In this document: in pieces, positions 1-11,041 of the stretch
How the letters are laid out: each line of letters begins with the position of its first letter
Numbering within the stretch: the first letter of the stretch is position 1
NCBI RefSeq assembly: GCF_001426505.1
Contig: NZ_LMEV01000019.1
Coordinates: 245,961-309,960, forward strand
Source: Variovorax sp. Root473
GTDB taxonomy: Bacteria > Pseudomonadota > Gammaproteobacteria > Burkholderiales > Burkholderiaceae_C
DNA: 64,000 nucleotides
Reading direction: 5' to 3'
Made by a program: the position numbers and the translations under genes
Notes under the pieces: generated by a model
Database searches by the model: none
What the model was told of the DNA's origin: nothing
The model's input: only the letters and a program-made list of their open reading frames with translations

Positions 1-799
1 CGACACGGCGCCATGCGCGGTCGAAGCCTTCGTTGATCTGCACGACCGGCTGGTTGCCGATGGTCGCCACGGTGGCGGTCTTCGGCGCTGCGGTGGTCGC
101 GGCGAGGATCTTCGACTGCTCTTGCGACACGCCGAGCTTGACCATCAGGCGACGCAGGAATTCGGTCTCGAGCTCAGGATCGCTCGGGCGCGGCTGCCAC
201 ACGGTCTGGTCCTGGCGGGAGTTGTTGTAGACCTCCTGCATGCCGCGGTGGCTGATGAAGATCTCGGTGCTGCCGTTGGGGTTGCGCTCCAGGCGGGTGC
301 GGAAGCGGTCGAGTTCGCCGGTCGAGTAGACCGAGTCGACCAGCTTGCCCAGCGTGCCGCGGATGATGTCCTGTGGCAGCTTGGCGCGGTTCTCGGCCCA
401 GTCGGTTTCCATGATGCCCAGGTTGCGCTGGTCGGTGGTCAGCAAAAAGCCGCTTTCCTGCCAGAAGTCCTTGACAGGCTCCCAGAGCTGGTCGGGCGTG
501 CGGTTGATGACGATCCAGCGCTGCGTGCCCGAGCGCTCCATGCGCACGTCGCCGATGTTGGCCACGGCGGTGGGGATGCCCGGTGCGTTCGCGACGCCCG
601 CCTGGTAGGCGTTGGCGGTGACCGCACCGCCCGGCACCGCGTAGCGGTTGTCGCGCGAGAGCTGGGAGAGATCGGGTGGGACTTCGAGCGTCGGGGCCTT
701 GCCTGCGCTCTTGTAGTCGATCTTGTCGCTCTCGAGGACGGAGCAGGCGGCGAGGCTGGCAACGAGGGCCAGCAGTGCAAGTCGCGAAATATTCTTCAA
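1..799 (-). CDS. bamC: Outer membrane assembly lipoprotein BamC (partial)
   Basis: BamC (NlpB) is a lipoprotein of the BAM complex that folds beta-barrel proteins into the outer membrane. The reading frame starts at a TTG at 799, preceded by an AGGA-type ribosome binding site, and runs off the left edge, so the C-terminus is missing. The N-terminus has a lysine, a hydrophobic stretch and a lipobox with Cys at residue 19 (LVASLAAC). It is followed by the linker with conserved YxxAGxxPxLExPPDLS-like residues and the first helix-grip domain (WxVxxRTPDQLWEPV). It lies 156 bases downstream of dapA in the same orientation, the classic dapA-nlpB order of Gammaproteobacteria and Betaproteobacteria. 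The TTG start rests on the lipoprotein signal beginning exactly there; no ATG or GTG fits the signal peptide. Confidence 0.9.
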   Translation of the reverse strand, partial: MKNISRLALLALVASLAACSVLESDKIDYKSAGKAPTLEVPPDLSQLSRDNRYAVPGGAVTANAYQAGVANAPGIPTAVANIGDVRMERSGTQRWIVINRTPDQLWEPVKDFWQESGFLLTTDQRNLGIMETDWAENRAKLPQDIIRGTLGKLVDSVYSTGELDRFRTRLERNPNGSTEIFISHRGMQEVYNNSRQDQTVWQPRPSDPELETEFLRRLMVKLGVSQEQSKILAATTAAPKTATVATIGNQPVVQINEGFDRAWRRV

Positions 800-955
800 C
801 GTCGTCTTCCTTGGTGGAATGGTTCGGTCAATCGATGGGCCCCAGCGCCCCGCCCTCTCTGAGCACTGTTGCGGCAAAAGGTTGCTTGACCTTGCTGCGA
901 ACAGGGAGAAAGGGCCGGCGGGAGGCGGTGTGATCGGTGGGAAACCCGGCCCCCG

Positions 956-1846
956 TCAGTCCTTGAGCAGGCCGGTGGCGCGCAGCGCACTCTCGACCGC
1001 CGGGCGGCTTGCTTCGCCGAGTTCCGTGAGCGGCAGCCGCAGGGCGCCGCCGCACAGACCCAGGCGGGCCATGGCCCACTTGAGCGGGATCGGGTTGGGT
1101 TCGACGAACAGGTTGCGGTGCAGCGGCATGAGTTCGAACTGCAGCTGCATGGCACGTTTCACGTCGCCGGCCAGCGCGGCCACGCACAGTTCGTGCATCT
1201 TGCGCGGCGCCACGTTGGCCGTGACGCTGATGTTGCCCTGGCCGCCGCACAGCATGAGCGCGACCGCGGTCGGGTCGTCGCCGGAGTAGACGGCAAAGTG
1301 CTTCGGCAGGTCGCGGATGAGCCATTGGGCACGTTCGATGTTGCCGGTGGCTTCCTTGATGCCGATGATGCCGGGCACCTGCGCCAGGCGCAGCACGGTG
1401 TCGTGCGCCATATCGGCGACGGTGCGGCCGGGCACGTTGTACAGCACCACGGGCAGGTCGCCGACGGCTTCGGCGATCGCCTTGAAGTGCTGGTACTGGC
1501 CCTCTTGCGTGGGCTTGTTGTAGTAGGGAACGACCTGGAGTTGCGAATCGGCGCCGACGCCCTTGGCGAACTTGGCGAGCTCGATGGCTTCCTTGGTCGA
1601 GTTCGCGCCGCAGCCGGCCATCACGGGCACGCGGCCCCGGGCTTGCTCGACGGATACGCGGATGATTTCGCAGTGCTCTTCCACATCGACCGTCGGCGAT
1701 TCGCCGGTGGTGCCGACCACGCCAAGGCAGTCGGTGCCTTCGTCAATGTGCCAGTCGATGAGCCGCCGCAGGGCGGGGTAGTCGACACTGCCGTCGTCGT
1801 GCATCGGCGTGACGAGCGCGACGATGCTGCCTGTCAGTTGCTCCAA
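956..1846 (-). CDS. dapA: 4-hydroxy-tetrahydrodipicolinate synthase
   Basis: DapA condenses pyruvate with L-aspartate-4-semialdehyde, the first committed step of diaminopimelate and lysine synthesis, in the cytoplasm. The 296-residue protein has the family's full length. The Schiff-base lysine is K164 in GIKEATGN. The proton-relay residues are visible as T46 in GTTGES, Y109 in VPYYNKP and Y136 in VLYNVPGRT. The TIM-barrel N-terminus GSIVALVTPM is typical. It precedes bamC on the same strand, and co-transcription is likely though the 156-base gap could hold a second promoter. Identification is secure from motifs and synteny. Confidence 0.97.
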   Translation of the reverse strand: MEQLTGSIVALVTPMHDDGSVDYPALRRLIDWHIDEGTDCLGVVGTTGESPTVDVEEHCEIIRVSVEQARGRVPVMAGCGANSTKEAIELAKFAKGVGADSQLQVVPYYNKPTQEGQYQHFKAIAEAVGDLPVVLYNVPGRTVADMAHDTVLRLAQVPGIIGIKEATGNIERAQWLIRDLPKHFAVYSGDDPTAVALMLCGGQGNISVTANVAPRKMHELCVAALAGDVKRAMQLQFELMPLHRNLFVEPNPIPLKWAMARLGLCGGALRLPLTELGEASRPAVESALRATGLLKD

Positions 1847-1923
1847 GGGAATCTCTTTGTCGGTGGACGAAAGCGGCCATTCTACTGACTCCGGCCGGGC
1901 CGGAGACAGTTGTGTCGGCCAGC

Positions 1924-2496
1924 TCAGCTGGCCTTCAGGAAGTGGCGCGGCGGGGCGCCCGCGGCCGCTTCGCCGGGCCGCACGGCGGCAATGCGCTGGA
2001 CGAAGCGCGCCGGCTCCGACAGGAAGCCGTCTTCATAGGCGATCACCTGCAGGCTGGCGCAGGCCCCGAGCAGTTCGCCCGGCTGCAGCAGGAAATCGGG
2101 CCGCGAGGGCTTGCCGACGGTCTCGTTGCCGGCCGCGAAGGTCTCGTACAGCAGCACGCCACCCGGCGCCACGGCAGCCACGATGTCGGCCATGCGCGGG
2201 CGCCAGAGGTAGTTCGTGACGACCACCGCACCGAAGCGCTGGGCCGCAAAGGGCCAGGGCCCCGATTCGATGTCGGCCGCCACCACCCGGCCGAAAACGC
2301 CAGCGGCCTCGACGGCTTCGGGTGCGCGGTCGACGCCGGTTGCCGCATGCCCACGCCCGGCGAACCACTGCATGTGCCGGCCGGACCCGCAGGCCACGTC
2401 GAGCACGGTGGCGTTCGGAGCGAGCAGGTGCGACCAGCGCACGATCCATTCGGAGGGCGTCGTGCTCGCATGCACGGGGGCTGCTACATCTTTCAT
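1924..2496 (-). CDS. Class I SAM-dependent methyltransferase
   Basis: This 190-residue cytoplasmic protein shows the Rossmann-type S-adenosylmethionine-binding signature VLDVACGSGRH at residues 31-41. The acidic end of beta-2 follows (GVDRAPEAVEAA), then a motif-IV-like segment VVVTNYLWRP. The latter has N-Y-L-W where many N-methyltransferases have NPPY, so the substrate cannot be read from it. The length fits the small methyltransferase group often found beside dapA in Comamonadaceae. It lies 77 bases upstream of dapA and may share its transcript. The methyl acceptor is unknown; the family assignment is firm and the specific function is open. Confidence 0.88.
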   Translation of the reverse strand: MKDVAAPVHASTTPSEWIVRWSHLLAPNATVLDVACGSGRHMQWFAGRGHAATGVDRAPEAVEAAGVFGRVVAADIESGPWPFAAQRFGAVVVTNYLWRPRMADIVAAVAPGGVLLYETFAAGNETVGKPSRPDFLLQPGELLGACASLQVIAYEDGFLSEPARFVQRIAAVRPGEAAAGAPPRHFLKAS

Positions 2497-2521
2497 AGCG
2501 GTCGATGTCAGGGCGCGGTTT

Positions 2522-2665
2522 TCAGAAACAGGACCACACCTGATCGACCAGCGTCACCAGGAACGACGGATGCACGTACAGCGCGAACACGCCGCCCAGC
2601 GCCGCCAGCACGGCGGCGAACCAGGCGGCCTGGGCCAGGTAGTGGTTGCGTGTGCGGGGCGTCAT
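2522..2665 (-). CDS. Small single-pass membrane protein (47 aa)
   Basis: A 47-residue ORF begins at ATG 2665 behind a good AAGGAG ribosome binding site about eight bases upstream. It has a short basic N-terminus (MTPRTRNHY), one hydrophobic segment (residues about 11-30, rich in A, V, L and F), and a C-terminal amphipathic tail ending VWSCF. It lies between the MFS transporter and the methyltransferase on the same strand, with 38- and 25-base gaps, so all three are probably co-transcribed. No function can be assigned. The clear Shine-Dalgarno, the operon position and the clean hydrophobic segment support it as a real gene. Confidence 0.68.
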   Translation of the reverse strand: MTPRTRNHYLAQAAWFAAVLAALGGVFALYVHPSFLVTLVDQVWSCF

Positions 2666-2703
2666 GGCGATGGCTCCTTGCAAGAAAGGAAAAGCGCGGG
2701 CGG

Positions 2704-3930
2704 TCAGCCCGCCACAGCGGCCGGCCGGACGCCGCGCGCAATGGCGCTTTCCTTGACCGGCAGGTTGATCAGCGCCGCGAACACGCCCAGCGCGATCGAG
2801 ATGTACCAGACGATGTTGTAGCTGCCCGTCGTGTCGTACAGGAAGCCGCCGAGCCACACGCCCAGGAACGACCCCACCTGGTGGCTCAGGAACACGAAGC
2901 CGCTGAGCATCGACAGGTGTGCCACCCCGAAGATGCCCGCGACGATGGCGTTGGTGGCCGGCACGGTCGAAAGCCACAGGAAGCCCATCGCCGCCGAGAA
3001 GACGTACACGCTGAGCGGCGAGATCGGCACCAGCAGGAAGAGGGCGATCGACACCGCCCGCGCCAGGTAGATGGCTGCCAGGATCTTGGGCTTGGACAGC
3101 TTCTGCCCCAGCAGGCCCACCGTGTAGGTGCCGAACACGTTGAACAGGCCGATCAGCGCCAGCGCGTAGCCCGCCACGTCGGTCGACAGGCTCTGGTCGC
3201 GCAGGTAGGTCGGCATGTGGATGCCGATGAACGCCAGCTGGAAGCCGCAGACAAAGTAGCCCGCCATCAGCAGCCCGAAGCTCGGGTAGCGGAAGGCCTC
3301 GCCCACGGCCTGCAGCACCGACTGGTCGCGGTGGCCGGCCAGCGCGGCGGTCTTGGGTTCGCGCAGGCCGAAGGCCAGCGGAACGATCACGAGCACCACC
3401 ACCGCCAGCACCGCCAGCGCGGTCTGCCAGCCGAAAGCGCCGATCAGGCGGCCTTCGATGGGCGCCATGAGGAATTGCCCGAACGAACCGGCCGCCGCCG
3501 CCACGCCCATCGCCCAGGAGCGGCGTTCGGCCGGAATCTGCCGGCCGATCACGCCGTAGATCACGGCGTAGGTCGAGCCCGCCTGCGCGGCGCCGATCAG
3601 CACGCCTGCGCTCAGGGTGAAGAGCAACGGCGTCGGCGAATGCGCCATGCCGAACAGGCCCAGCGCGTAGAAGACCGCGCCGCCGATCAGCACGCGAAAC
3701 GCACCGAAGCGGTCGGCCAGCATGCCGGCGAACACACCAAAGATGCCCCACGACAGGTTCTGCACCGCGAGCGCGAACGAGAAGGTCTGCCGGCTCCAGT
3801 CCTGCGCCTGCGTGATGGGCTGCAGCCAGAGGCCGAAGCCGTGACGGATGCCCATCGAGAGCGTGACGATCATGGCGCCGCAGAACAGCACCTGCTTGAT
3901 CGAAAGGGTGGGGGCGGGGGAAGCTTGCAT
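2704..3930 (-). CDS. MFS transporter, monocarboxylate/OFA-like
   Basis: This 408-residue inner-membrane protein has twelve predicted hydrophobic segments. The Major Facilitator loop 2-3 motif appears as GMLADRFGAFR, and a glycine-rich segment follows in TM5 (AAAGSFGQFLMAP). TM1 carries the SMGIRHGFGLWLQP pattern typical of monocarboxylate or oxalate/formate-type carriers. It probably moves a small organic anion, but the substrate is not readable. The start chosen is the ATG at 3930, with GAAGG close in front; the spacing is short, so the true start might differ slightly. It is divergent from parE across a 193-base gap and upstream of the small membrane protein and methyltransferase. Confidence 0.88.
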   Translation of the reverse strand: MQASPAPTLSIKQVLFCGAMIVTLSMGIRHGFGLWLQPITQAQDWSRQTFSFALAVQNLSWGIFGVFAGMLADRFGAFRVLIGGAVFYALGLFGMAHSPTPLLFTLSAGVLIGAAQAGSTYAVIYGVIGRQIPAERRSWAMGVAAAAGSFGQFLMAPIEGRLIGAFGWQTALAVLAVVVLVIVPLAFGLREPKTAALAGHRDQSVLQAVGEAFRYPSFGLLMAGYFVCGFQLAFIGIHMPTYLRDQSLSTDVAGYALALIGLFNVFGTYTVGLLGQKLSKPKILAAIYLARAVSIALFLLVPISPLSVYVFSAAMGFLWLSTVPATNAIVAGIFGVAHLSMLSGFVFLSHQVGSFLGVWLGGFLYDTTGSYNIVWYISIALGVFAALINLPVKESAIARGVRPAAVAG

Positions 3931-4123
3931 CCTTCGAATGTAGCGAAATGCGTGCTGTGGAAGGCGGCGCGGCGGCCAAGGCCATTGATGATTTGTGGGT
4001 GCGGTTTCGATGCGCAGACGGCATCAAAAGCCAAAAGGCTGGCCGCCGATATGCAAAATGGCTGGCGTCGGTGCCTGTATGGGTATCCAGTCATTTCAAC
4101 CCAACTGACTACAATCCGCCCCC

Positions 4124-6112
<1,989 letters not shown>

Positions 6113-6142
6113 TCCAATTCTTTTTTCTTTCTCTTCCTACGC

Positions 6143-7072
6143 ATGTCGGTTTTCAAGCGTTCGCTGTGGTTGGCCTTTCTGCTGTGCACGCAGCAGGGGC
6201 TTGCGCACGCCGCCGACATCTACGGCTACATCGACAGCAACGGCGTGGCGCACTTCGCGGCCGAGAAGGTCGACGAGCGCTACAAGATCTTCTTCCACGG
6301 CGGCCAGAGCTTCGACACCGCGAAGGGCCTGTCGCCGCTGGGCCGTGGCCGTAGCAACCGCCGGCTCGACGGCAAGGTGTCGCCGGCCGCGCAGAACCTG
6401 CTGGCCATGTTCGAGGCCTCGCCCGGCTACAAGACCGCGAAGTCGGCGCTGCGCGATGCGTCGAGCAAGCACGCCATCGACTACGAGCTGCTGCAGGCGC
6501 TGGTCGCCACCGAATCGGGCTTCGACGCCAGAGCCGTGTCGCCCAAGGGCGCGATGGGGCTCATGCAGCTCATGCCGGCCACCGCGCAGCGCTACGGCGT
6601 GGCGACGGACAAGCGCGGCACGATCGAGAAAAAGCTGTTCGATCCGCACATCAACATCGCCGCCGGCTCGCGCTACCTGCGTGACCTGATCGCGATGTTC
6701 CCGGGCCAGATCGAACTTGCACTGGCCGCCTACAACGCGGGCGAAGGTGCGGTTCAGCGCGCGGGCAACAAGATCCCGAACTACAAGGAAACGCAGAACT
6801 ACGTGCAGACCGTGCTGCAGCTGTACGCGTACCTCAAGCCTTCGGCCGTGACCGTGGGCGGCAACCTGCGCAGTGGCAGCAGCGGTGCCAGGACGCCGGC
6901 GCGCATCCGCATGGAGATGTCGGTGCCCAAGGGCGGCGCGATCGGCCGCGGCAACATGCCGTCCGAGTCGCCGCGCAATGTGCCGACGATGCCCGAGATT
7001 CCCGAATTGTCCGATGTACCGACCAGCGCGGCCGAGCCGGGCGATGCGTCGCCGCCGGCGCCGTTGTCGTGA
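6143..7072 (+). CDS. Secreted SLT-type lytic transglycosylase
   Basis: This 309-residue exported protein has a signal peptide (residues 1-23, cleavage after AHAA). A short DUF4124-like region follows (DIYGYIDSNGVAHF), then a goose-lysozyme-like SLT domain. The catalytic Glu is E124 in LVATESGFDARAVSPKGA, followed by MGLMQLMPATA and, further on, AYNAGEGAV. It would cleave the MurNAc-GlcNAc bond of peptidoglycan to give 1,6-anhydro products. A long Pro/Ser/Arg-rich tail (about residue 240 onward) is of low complexity. It sits between parE and parC, 30 bases after parE, so all three are likely co-expressed; no functional link to topoisomerase is known. Confidence 0.92.
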   Translation: MSVFKRSLWLAFLLCTQQGLAHAADIYGYIDSNGVAHFAAEKVDERYKIFFHGGQSFDTAKGLSPLGRGRSNRRLDGKVSPAAQNLLAMFEASPGYKTAKSALRDASSKHAIDYELLQALVATESGFDARAVSPKGAMGLMQLMPATAQRYGVATDKRGTIEKKLFDPHINIAAGSRYLRDLIAMFPGQIELALAAYNAGEGAVQRAGNKIPNYKETQNYVQTVLQLYAYLKPSAVTVGGNLRSGSSGARTPARIRMEMSVPKGGAIGRGNMPSESPRNVPTMPEIPELSDVPTSAAEPGDASPPAPLS

Positions 7073-7161
7073 CGTCGAAGCCCGCGATGCATCCCACTTT
7101 CATTCGGGGCTGAGCGCATCACGCACGCAGCCCCCGCAACTGTTTTCTTTCTCTCTTCTTC

Positions 7162-9558
7162 ATGGACGACTCTCAACCCCCGCTCGACCTTGCAGGCCCC
7201 ACCGACGGCGACACCACCCTCACGCTGGCCGACTACGCGCAGACCGCCTACCTCGAATACGCCCTGAGCGTGGTCAAGGGCCGCGCACTGCCCGATGTGT
7301 CCGACGGCCAGAAGCCGGTGCAGCGACGCATCCTGTACTCGATGTCGCGCATGGGCCTGGGCTTCGGCGGCACCAACGGCACCGTGGGCGCCAAGCCCGT
7401 GAAGAGCGCACGCGTCGTCGGCGACGTGCTCGGCCGCTTCCACCCGCACAGCGACCAGGCCGCGTACGACGCGCTGGTGCGCATGGCGCAAGACTTCTCG
7501 CAGCGCTATCCGCTGGTCGACGGCCAGGGCAACTTCGGCAGCCGCGACGGCGACGGCGCCGCGGCCATGCGCTACACCGAAGCACGCCTGGCGCGCATCA
7601 CCAGCCTCTTGCTCGACGAGATCGACGAAGGCACGGTCGACTTCATTCCCAACTACGACGGCAGCACCGAAGAGCCGCGCCTGCTGCCCGCGCGGCTGCC
7701 GTTCACGCTGCTCAACGGCGCCAGCGGCATTGCCGTGGGCCTGGCCACCGAAATCCCGAGTCACAACCTGCGCGAGATCGCCGATGCCTGCGTGGCGCTG
7801 ATCAAGTCGAACGGCAAGCTCAGCGAAGAAGAGCTGCTGCAGATCGTGCCCGGCCCCGACTACCCGGGCGGCGCGCAGATCATCAGCGGCCCGGCTGACA
7901 TCGCCGACGCCTACCGCACCGGCCGTGGCTCGCTGAAGGTGCGCGCGCGCTGGAAGATCGAAGACCTCGCGCGCGGCCAGTGGCAGCTCGTGGTCAACGA
8001 ACTCCCGCCGGGCGTGAGCACGCAGAAGGTGCTCGAGGAAATCGAGGAAATCACCAACCCGAAGGTCAAGGCCGGCAAGAAGGCGCTCTCGGCCGACCAG
8101 ACGCAGCTCAAGGCCGCGATGCTGTCGGTGCTCGACGTGGTGCGCGACGAGTCGAGCAAGGACGCCGCCGTGCGCCTCGTGTTCGAACCCAAGACCTCGC
8201 GCATCAGCCAGGACGAGTTCGTGACCACGCTGCTGGCGCAGACTTCGCTCGAGACCTCGTCGCCGATCAATCTCACGATGGTCGGCATCGACGGCAAGCC
8301 CACGCAGAAGTCGCTGCGCCAGATGCTCAACGAGTGGATCGCGTTCCGCGAGATCACTGTCGAGAAGCGCTCGAAGCATCGCCTGGGCAAGGTGCAGGAT
8401 CGCATTCACATTCTCGAAGGCCGGCAGCTGGTGCTGCTGAACATCGACGAGGTCATTGCCATCATCCGCGCGGCGGAAGATCCGAAGGCCGCGCTCATTG
8501 CGCGCTTCAATCTCAGCGATCGCCAGGCCGAGGACATCCTTGAAATCCGGCTGCGCCAGCTGGCGCGGCTCGAGGCCATCAAGATCGAACAGGAGCTTGC
8601 CGGCCTGCGCGAGGAGCAGAAAAAGCTCGAAGACATCCTCTCCAGCCCGGCCACGCTGCGCCGCCTGCTGGTCAAGGAAATCGAGGCCGACGCCAAGACC
8701 TTCGAAGACCCGCGCCGCACGCTCATCCAGGCCGAGAAGCGCGCCGTGGCCGAGGTGAAGGTGGTCGACGAGCCCGTCACCGTGATCGTGTCGCAGAAGG
8801 GCTGGGTGCGCGCGCAGAAGGGCTGGGCGAGCGAGAAGGCGGCCGGCAATGGTGGTGCCGCGCCCGAGTACAGCTTCAAGTCGGGCGACACGCTCTACGG
8901 CGCCTTCGAATGCCGCAGCGTCGACACGCTGCTGGTCTTCGGCAGCGCCAAGGACAAGAGCGTGCGCGTCTACACCGTGCCCGTGGCTTCGCTGCCCGGC
9001 GCGCGCGGCGACGGCCAGCCGGTCACCACGCTCATCGAGCTGGATGCCGGCACGCACGTCACGCACTTCTTCGCGGGCCCGGTGGGCGCCTGCCTGCTGC
9101 TGGCCAACACGGGCGGCTACGGCTTCATGGCCACCATCGAGAACATGATGTCGCGCCAGCGCGGCGGCAAGGCCTTCATCGACGTGGGCGAGGGCGAGCA
9201 GCTGTGCCGTCCCTCGCTGGTGGGCGGCGCGAGCGGCGCCGAGCCGATGCCGGCTGCCACGCACGTGGCCTGCGCCTCGACCGGCGGCCGCATCCTGACC
9301 TTCGACATCACCGAGCTCAAGAGCCTGCCCAAGGGCGGCCGCGGCCTGACGCTGATCGACCTCGAGCCGAAGGACACGCTGGCCGGCGCCGCCGCCTACA
9401 CCCGCAGCGTGCGCATCGACGGCATCGGCCGCGGCGGCAAGGAGCGCGACGAGACGCTGGAGATCCGCACGCTCAACAACGCACGCGGCACCCGCGCGCG
9501 CAAGGGCAAGGCGGCCGACCTGGGCTTCAAGCCCGCGAGCATCGTGCGGGTGCTCTGA
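7162..9558 (+). CDS. parC: DNA topoisomerase IV subunit A
   Basis: ParC is the DNA-cleaving subunit of topoisomerase IV. The 798-residue protein has the winged-helix/tower domains with active-site tyrosine Y138 in AAMRYTEARL, preceded by VDGQGNFGSRDGDGA. The quinolone-determining region reads HPHSDQAAYDAL (residues 94-105), where most ParC proteins have HPHGD; see findings. A coiled-coil arm follows around residues 395-520 (for example LARLEAIKIEQELAGLREEQ). The C-terminal beta-pinwheel has degenerate repeats (KGWVRAQKGW, GGRGLTLIDL). The partner parE lies 1 kb upstream on the same strand. The family call is secure. Confidence 0.96.
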   Translation: MDDSQPPLDLAGPTDGDTTLTLADYAQTAYLEYALSVVKGRALPDVSDGQKPVQRRILYSMSRMGLGFGGTNGTVGAKPVKSARVVGDVLGRFHPHSDQAAYDALVRMAQDFSQRYPLVDGQGNFGSRDGDGAAAMRYTEARLARITSLLLDEIDEGTVDFIPNYDGSTEEPRLLPARLPFTLLNGASGIAVGLATEIPSHNLREIADACVALIKSNGKLSEEELLQIVPGPDYPGGAQIISGPADIADAYRTGRGSLKVRARWKIEDLARGQWQLVVNELPPGVSTQKVLEEIEEITNPKVKAGKKALSADQTQLKAAMLSVLDVVRDESSKDAAVRLVFEPKTSRISQDEFVTTLLAQTSLETSSPINLTMVGIDGKPTQKSLRQMLNEWIAFREITVEKRSKHRLGKVQDRIHILEGRQLVLLNIDEVIAIIRAAEDPKAALIARFNLSDRQAEDILEIRLRQLARLEAIKIEQELAGLREEQKKLEDILSSPATLRRLLVKEIEADAKTFEDPRRTLIQAEKRAVAEVKVVDEPVTVIVSQKGWVRAQKGWASEKAAGNGGAAPEYSFKSGDTLYGAFECRSVDTLLVFGSAKDKSVRVYTVPVASLPGARGDGQPVTTLIELDAGTHVTHFFAGPVGACLLLANTGGYGFMATIENMMSRQRGGKAFIDVGEGEQLCRPSLVGGASGAEPMPAATHVACASTGGRILTFDITELKSLPKGGRGLTLIDLEPKDTLAGAAAYTRSVRIDGIGRGGKERDETLEIRTLNNARGTRARKGKAADLGFKPASIVRVL

Positions 9559-9752
9559 TGCTGGGCGGCATCGACATCAGTGCCCTGGGCATCCTGCTGG
9601 CCGTGGTCACGGGCTTCGGCAGCTACATCCTGGGGCGGCGCATGCGCGCGAAGCGCGCACAGAAGCGGCTGGACAAGAACCAGGCCGCCGCGCGGGCCGG
9701 CGAGACGCGCCAGGTGCGGCGCGCGCGCGAACGGCGCGAACAGGAAAAGTAA
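9558..9752 (+). CDS. Small membrane protein overlapping parC
   Basis: A 64-residue ORF starts at an ATG overlapping the parC stop codon (ATGA arrangement at 9558), which indicates translational coupling. It has one hydrophobic segment (about residues 7-25, ISALGILLAVVTGFGSYIL). A strongly basic, charged tail follows (RRMRAKRAQKRLDK and ending RERREQEK), predicted cytoplasmic and possibly helical. No family is recognised. Its position at the end of the parE-SLT-parC run suggests a shared transcript. It converges with the next gene, with only seven bases between stops. The exact coupling to parC supports a real gene. Confidence 0.65.
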   Translation: MLGGIDISALGILLAVVTGFGSYILGRRMRAKRAQKRLDKNQAAARAGETRQVRRARERREQEK

Positions 9753-9759
9753 GGCCGTC

Positions 9760-10887
9760 TTACTTCAGCCCGCTCCACCAACGCACGTTGGTGCGCGCCT
9801 GCCCCACCGTCAGCACCTCGCCGATCACCGGCGTGGCCAGTTCGATCTTCTTCGCCTCGGCGAGGTTGGCGATGCGGTCCAACGGGTCGTGCCAGCTGTG
9901 GAAGGCGAGGTCGAAGGTGCTGTTATGCACCGAATAGAGCACCTTGCCGCGCAGGTCTTCGAAGGCCTGCACGCTCTGCTCGGGCGTCATGTGCACACCG
10001 GGCCAGTAGGCGTCGTAGGCGCCGTTTTCCATCAGCGCGAGGTCGAAGCCGCCGAAGCGTTCGCCGATCTGCTTGAAGCCCGGAAAATAGCCCGAGTCGC
10101 CGCTGTAGAAGATGCGCTGATCGCCGCTTTGCACCACCCATGAGGCCCACAGCGTGCGGTCGCGGTCGGTCAGCGTGACGGCGCGGCCCGAGAAGTGCTG
10201 CGCGGGCGTGGCGGTGAGCGTCACGTCCGCATGCTCGCCGCCTTGCCACCAGTCGAGCTCGGTCACGCGCTCGGCGGGCACGCCCATTTCGATGAGCCGG
10301 GCGCGCACGCCCAGAGGCACGAAATAGCGCTGCACGCGCGTGGCGAGGTACTCGATGGTGGCCACGTCCAGGTGGTCGTAGTGATCGTGCGAAAGGATCA
10401 CGGCCTCAATCGGCGGCAACTGCTCCAGCTGGATCGGCGACTTGTGAAAGCGCTTCGGCCCCACCCAGGTGAAGGGCGAGACGCGTTCGCTGAACACCGG
10501 GTCGATGAGCCAGTACTTGCCCTTGAGCTTCAGCAGGTGCGACGAGTGGCCCAGGCGCACCACGTGGTTGGCGTCGGCCGAGAGTGCATCGAGCGCCTGG
10601 GGCGTCAGTGCGCGCACCGGAATGGGGTCGACCGGCACCGTGTCGACCTTGCTGCCGACGATGAAGCGCGACCAGATGCGCCACGTGCTGGCCGCGGGCA
10701 ACAGCTCCGGGTTGGCCATGTTCTGGAACACGCCGTTCTTGAACTGCGGCGAGTTGTCGTAGCGGGTTTCTCCGCCGCCAGCGCTGCTGCAGCCCGCGAC
10801 AAAGGCACAGCCGGCCGTGGCGAGCACGGCGCCGCGGCGCAGCAGTCGGGGGAGATAAGCGCCTTGCGAGCCCGAGTCGTCAGCCAT
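9760..10887 (-). CDS. Metallo-beta-lactamase-fold lipoprotein, UlaG/NAPE-PLD-like
   Basis: The start at ATG 10887 is chosen because an AAGAGGG ribosome binding site lies seven bases upstream; a longer frame reaches 10971 without one. The 375-residue product begins with a twin-arginine motif (RLLRRGAVLATAG) and a lipobox (FVAGCSS), so it is probably a Tat-exported lipoprotein. The MBL-fold metal motif is LSHDHYDHLD near residue 170, preceded by LIDPVFSERVSPF. The pattern resembles the UlaG/N-acyl-phosphatidylethanolamine phospholipase D group (YSGDSGYF, LALMENGAYD). It is likely a metal-dependent phosphodiesterase or lactonase at the periplasmic face of a membrane; the substrate is unknown. 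Confidence 0.85.
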   Translation of the reverse strand: MADDSGSQGAYLPRLLRRGAVLATAGCAFVAGCSSAGGGETRYDNSPQFKNGVFQNMANPELLPAASTWRIWSRFIVGSKVDTVPVDPIPVRALTPQALDALSADANHVVRLGHSSHLLKLKGKYWLIDPVFSERVSPFTWVGPKRFHKSPIQLEQLPPIEAVILSHDHYDHLDVATIEYLATRVQRYFVPLGVRARLIEMGVPAERVTELDWWQGGEHADVTLTATPAQHFSGRAVTLTDRDRTLWASWVVQSGDQRIFYSGDSGYFPGFKQIGERFGGFDLALMENGAYDAYWPGVHMTPEQSVQAFEDLRGKVLYSVHNSTFDLAFHSWHDPLDRIANLAEAKKIELATPVIGEVLTVGQARTNVRWWSGLK

Positions 10888-11041
10888 GAGAAAGCCCTCT
10901 TGATGTGTATTGGTCTTGAGGCGCGAGACTAGCGGGAGTCGGCCTTTGAATGGTTTCAGCGACAGAAACATTCGGCGCGCGGGGGCAATCCCCGAGCCGG
11001 CGGCATACTCCGGCGATCCACGGCTTCAGCCCTTCATTGCC

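Noticed and set aside
6799..9264. 821-residue minus-strand open frame
   Set aside because: Antisense to parC, with no family motif; a GC-rich shadow.
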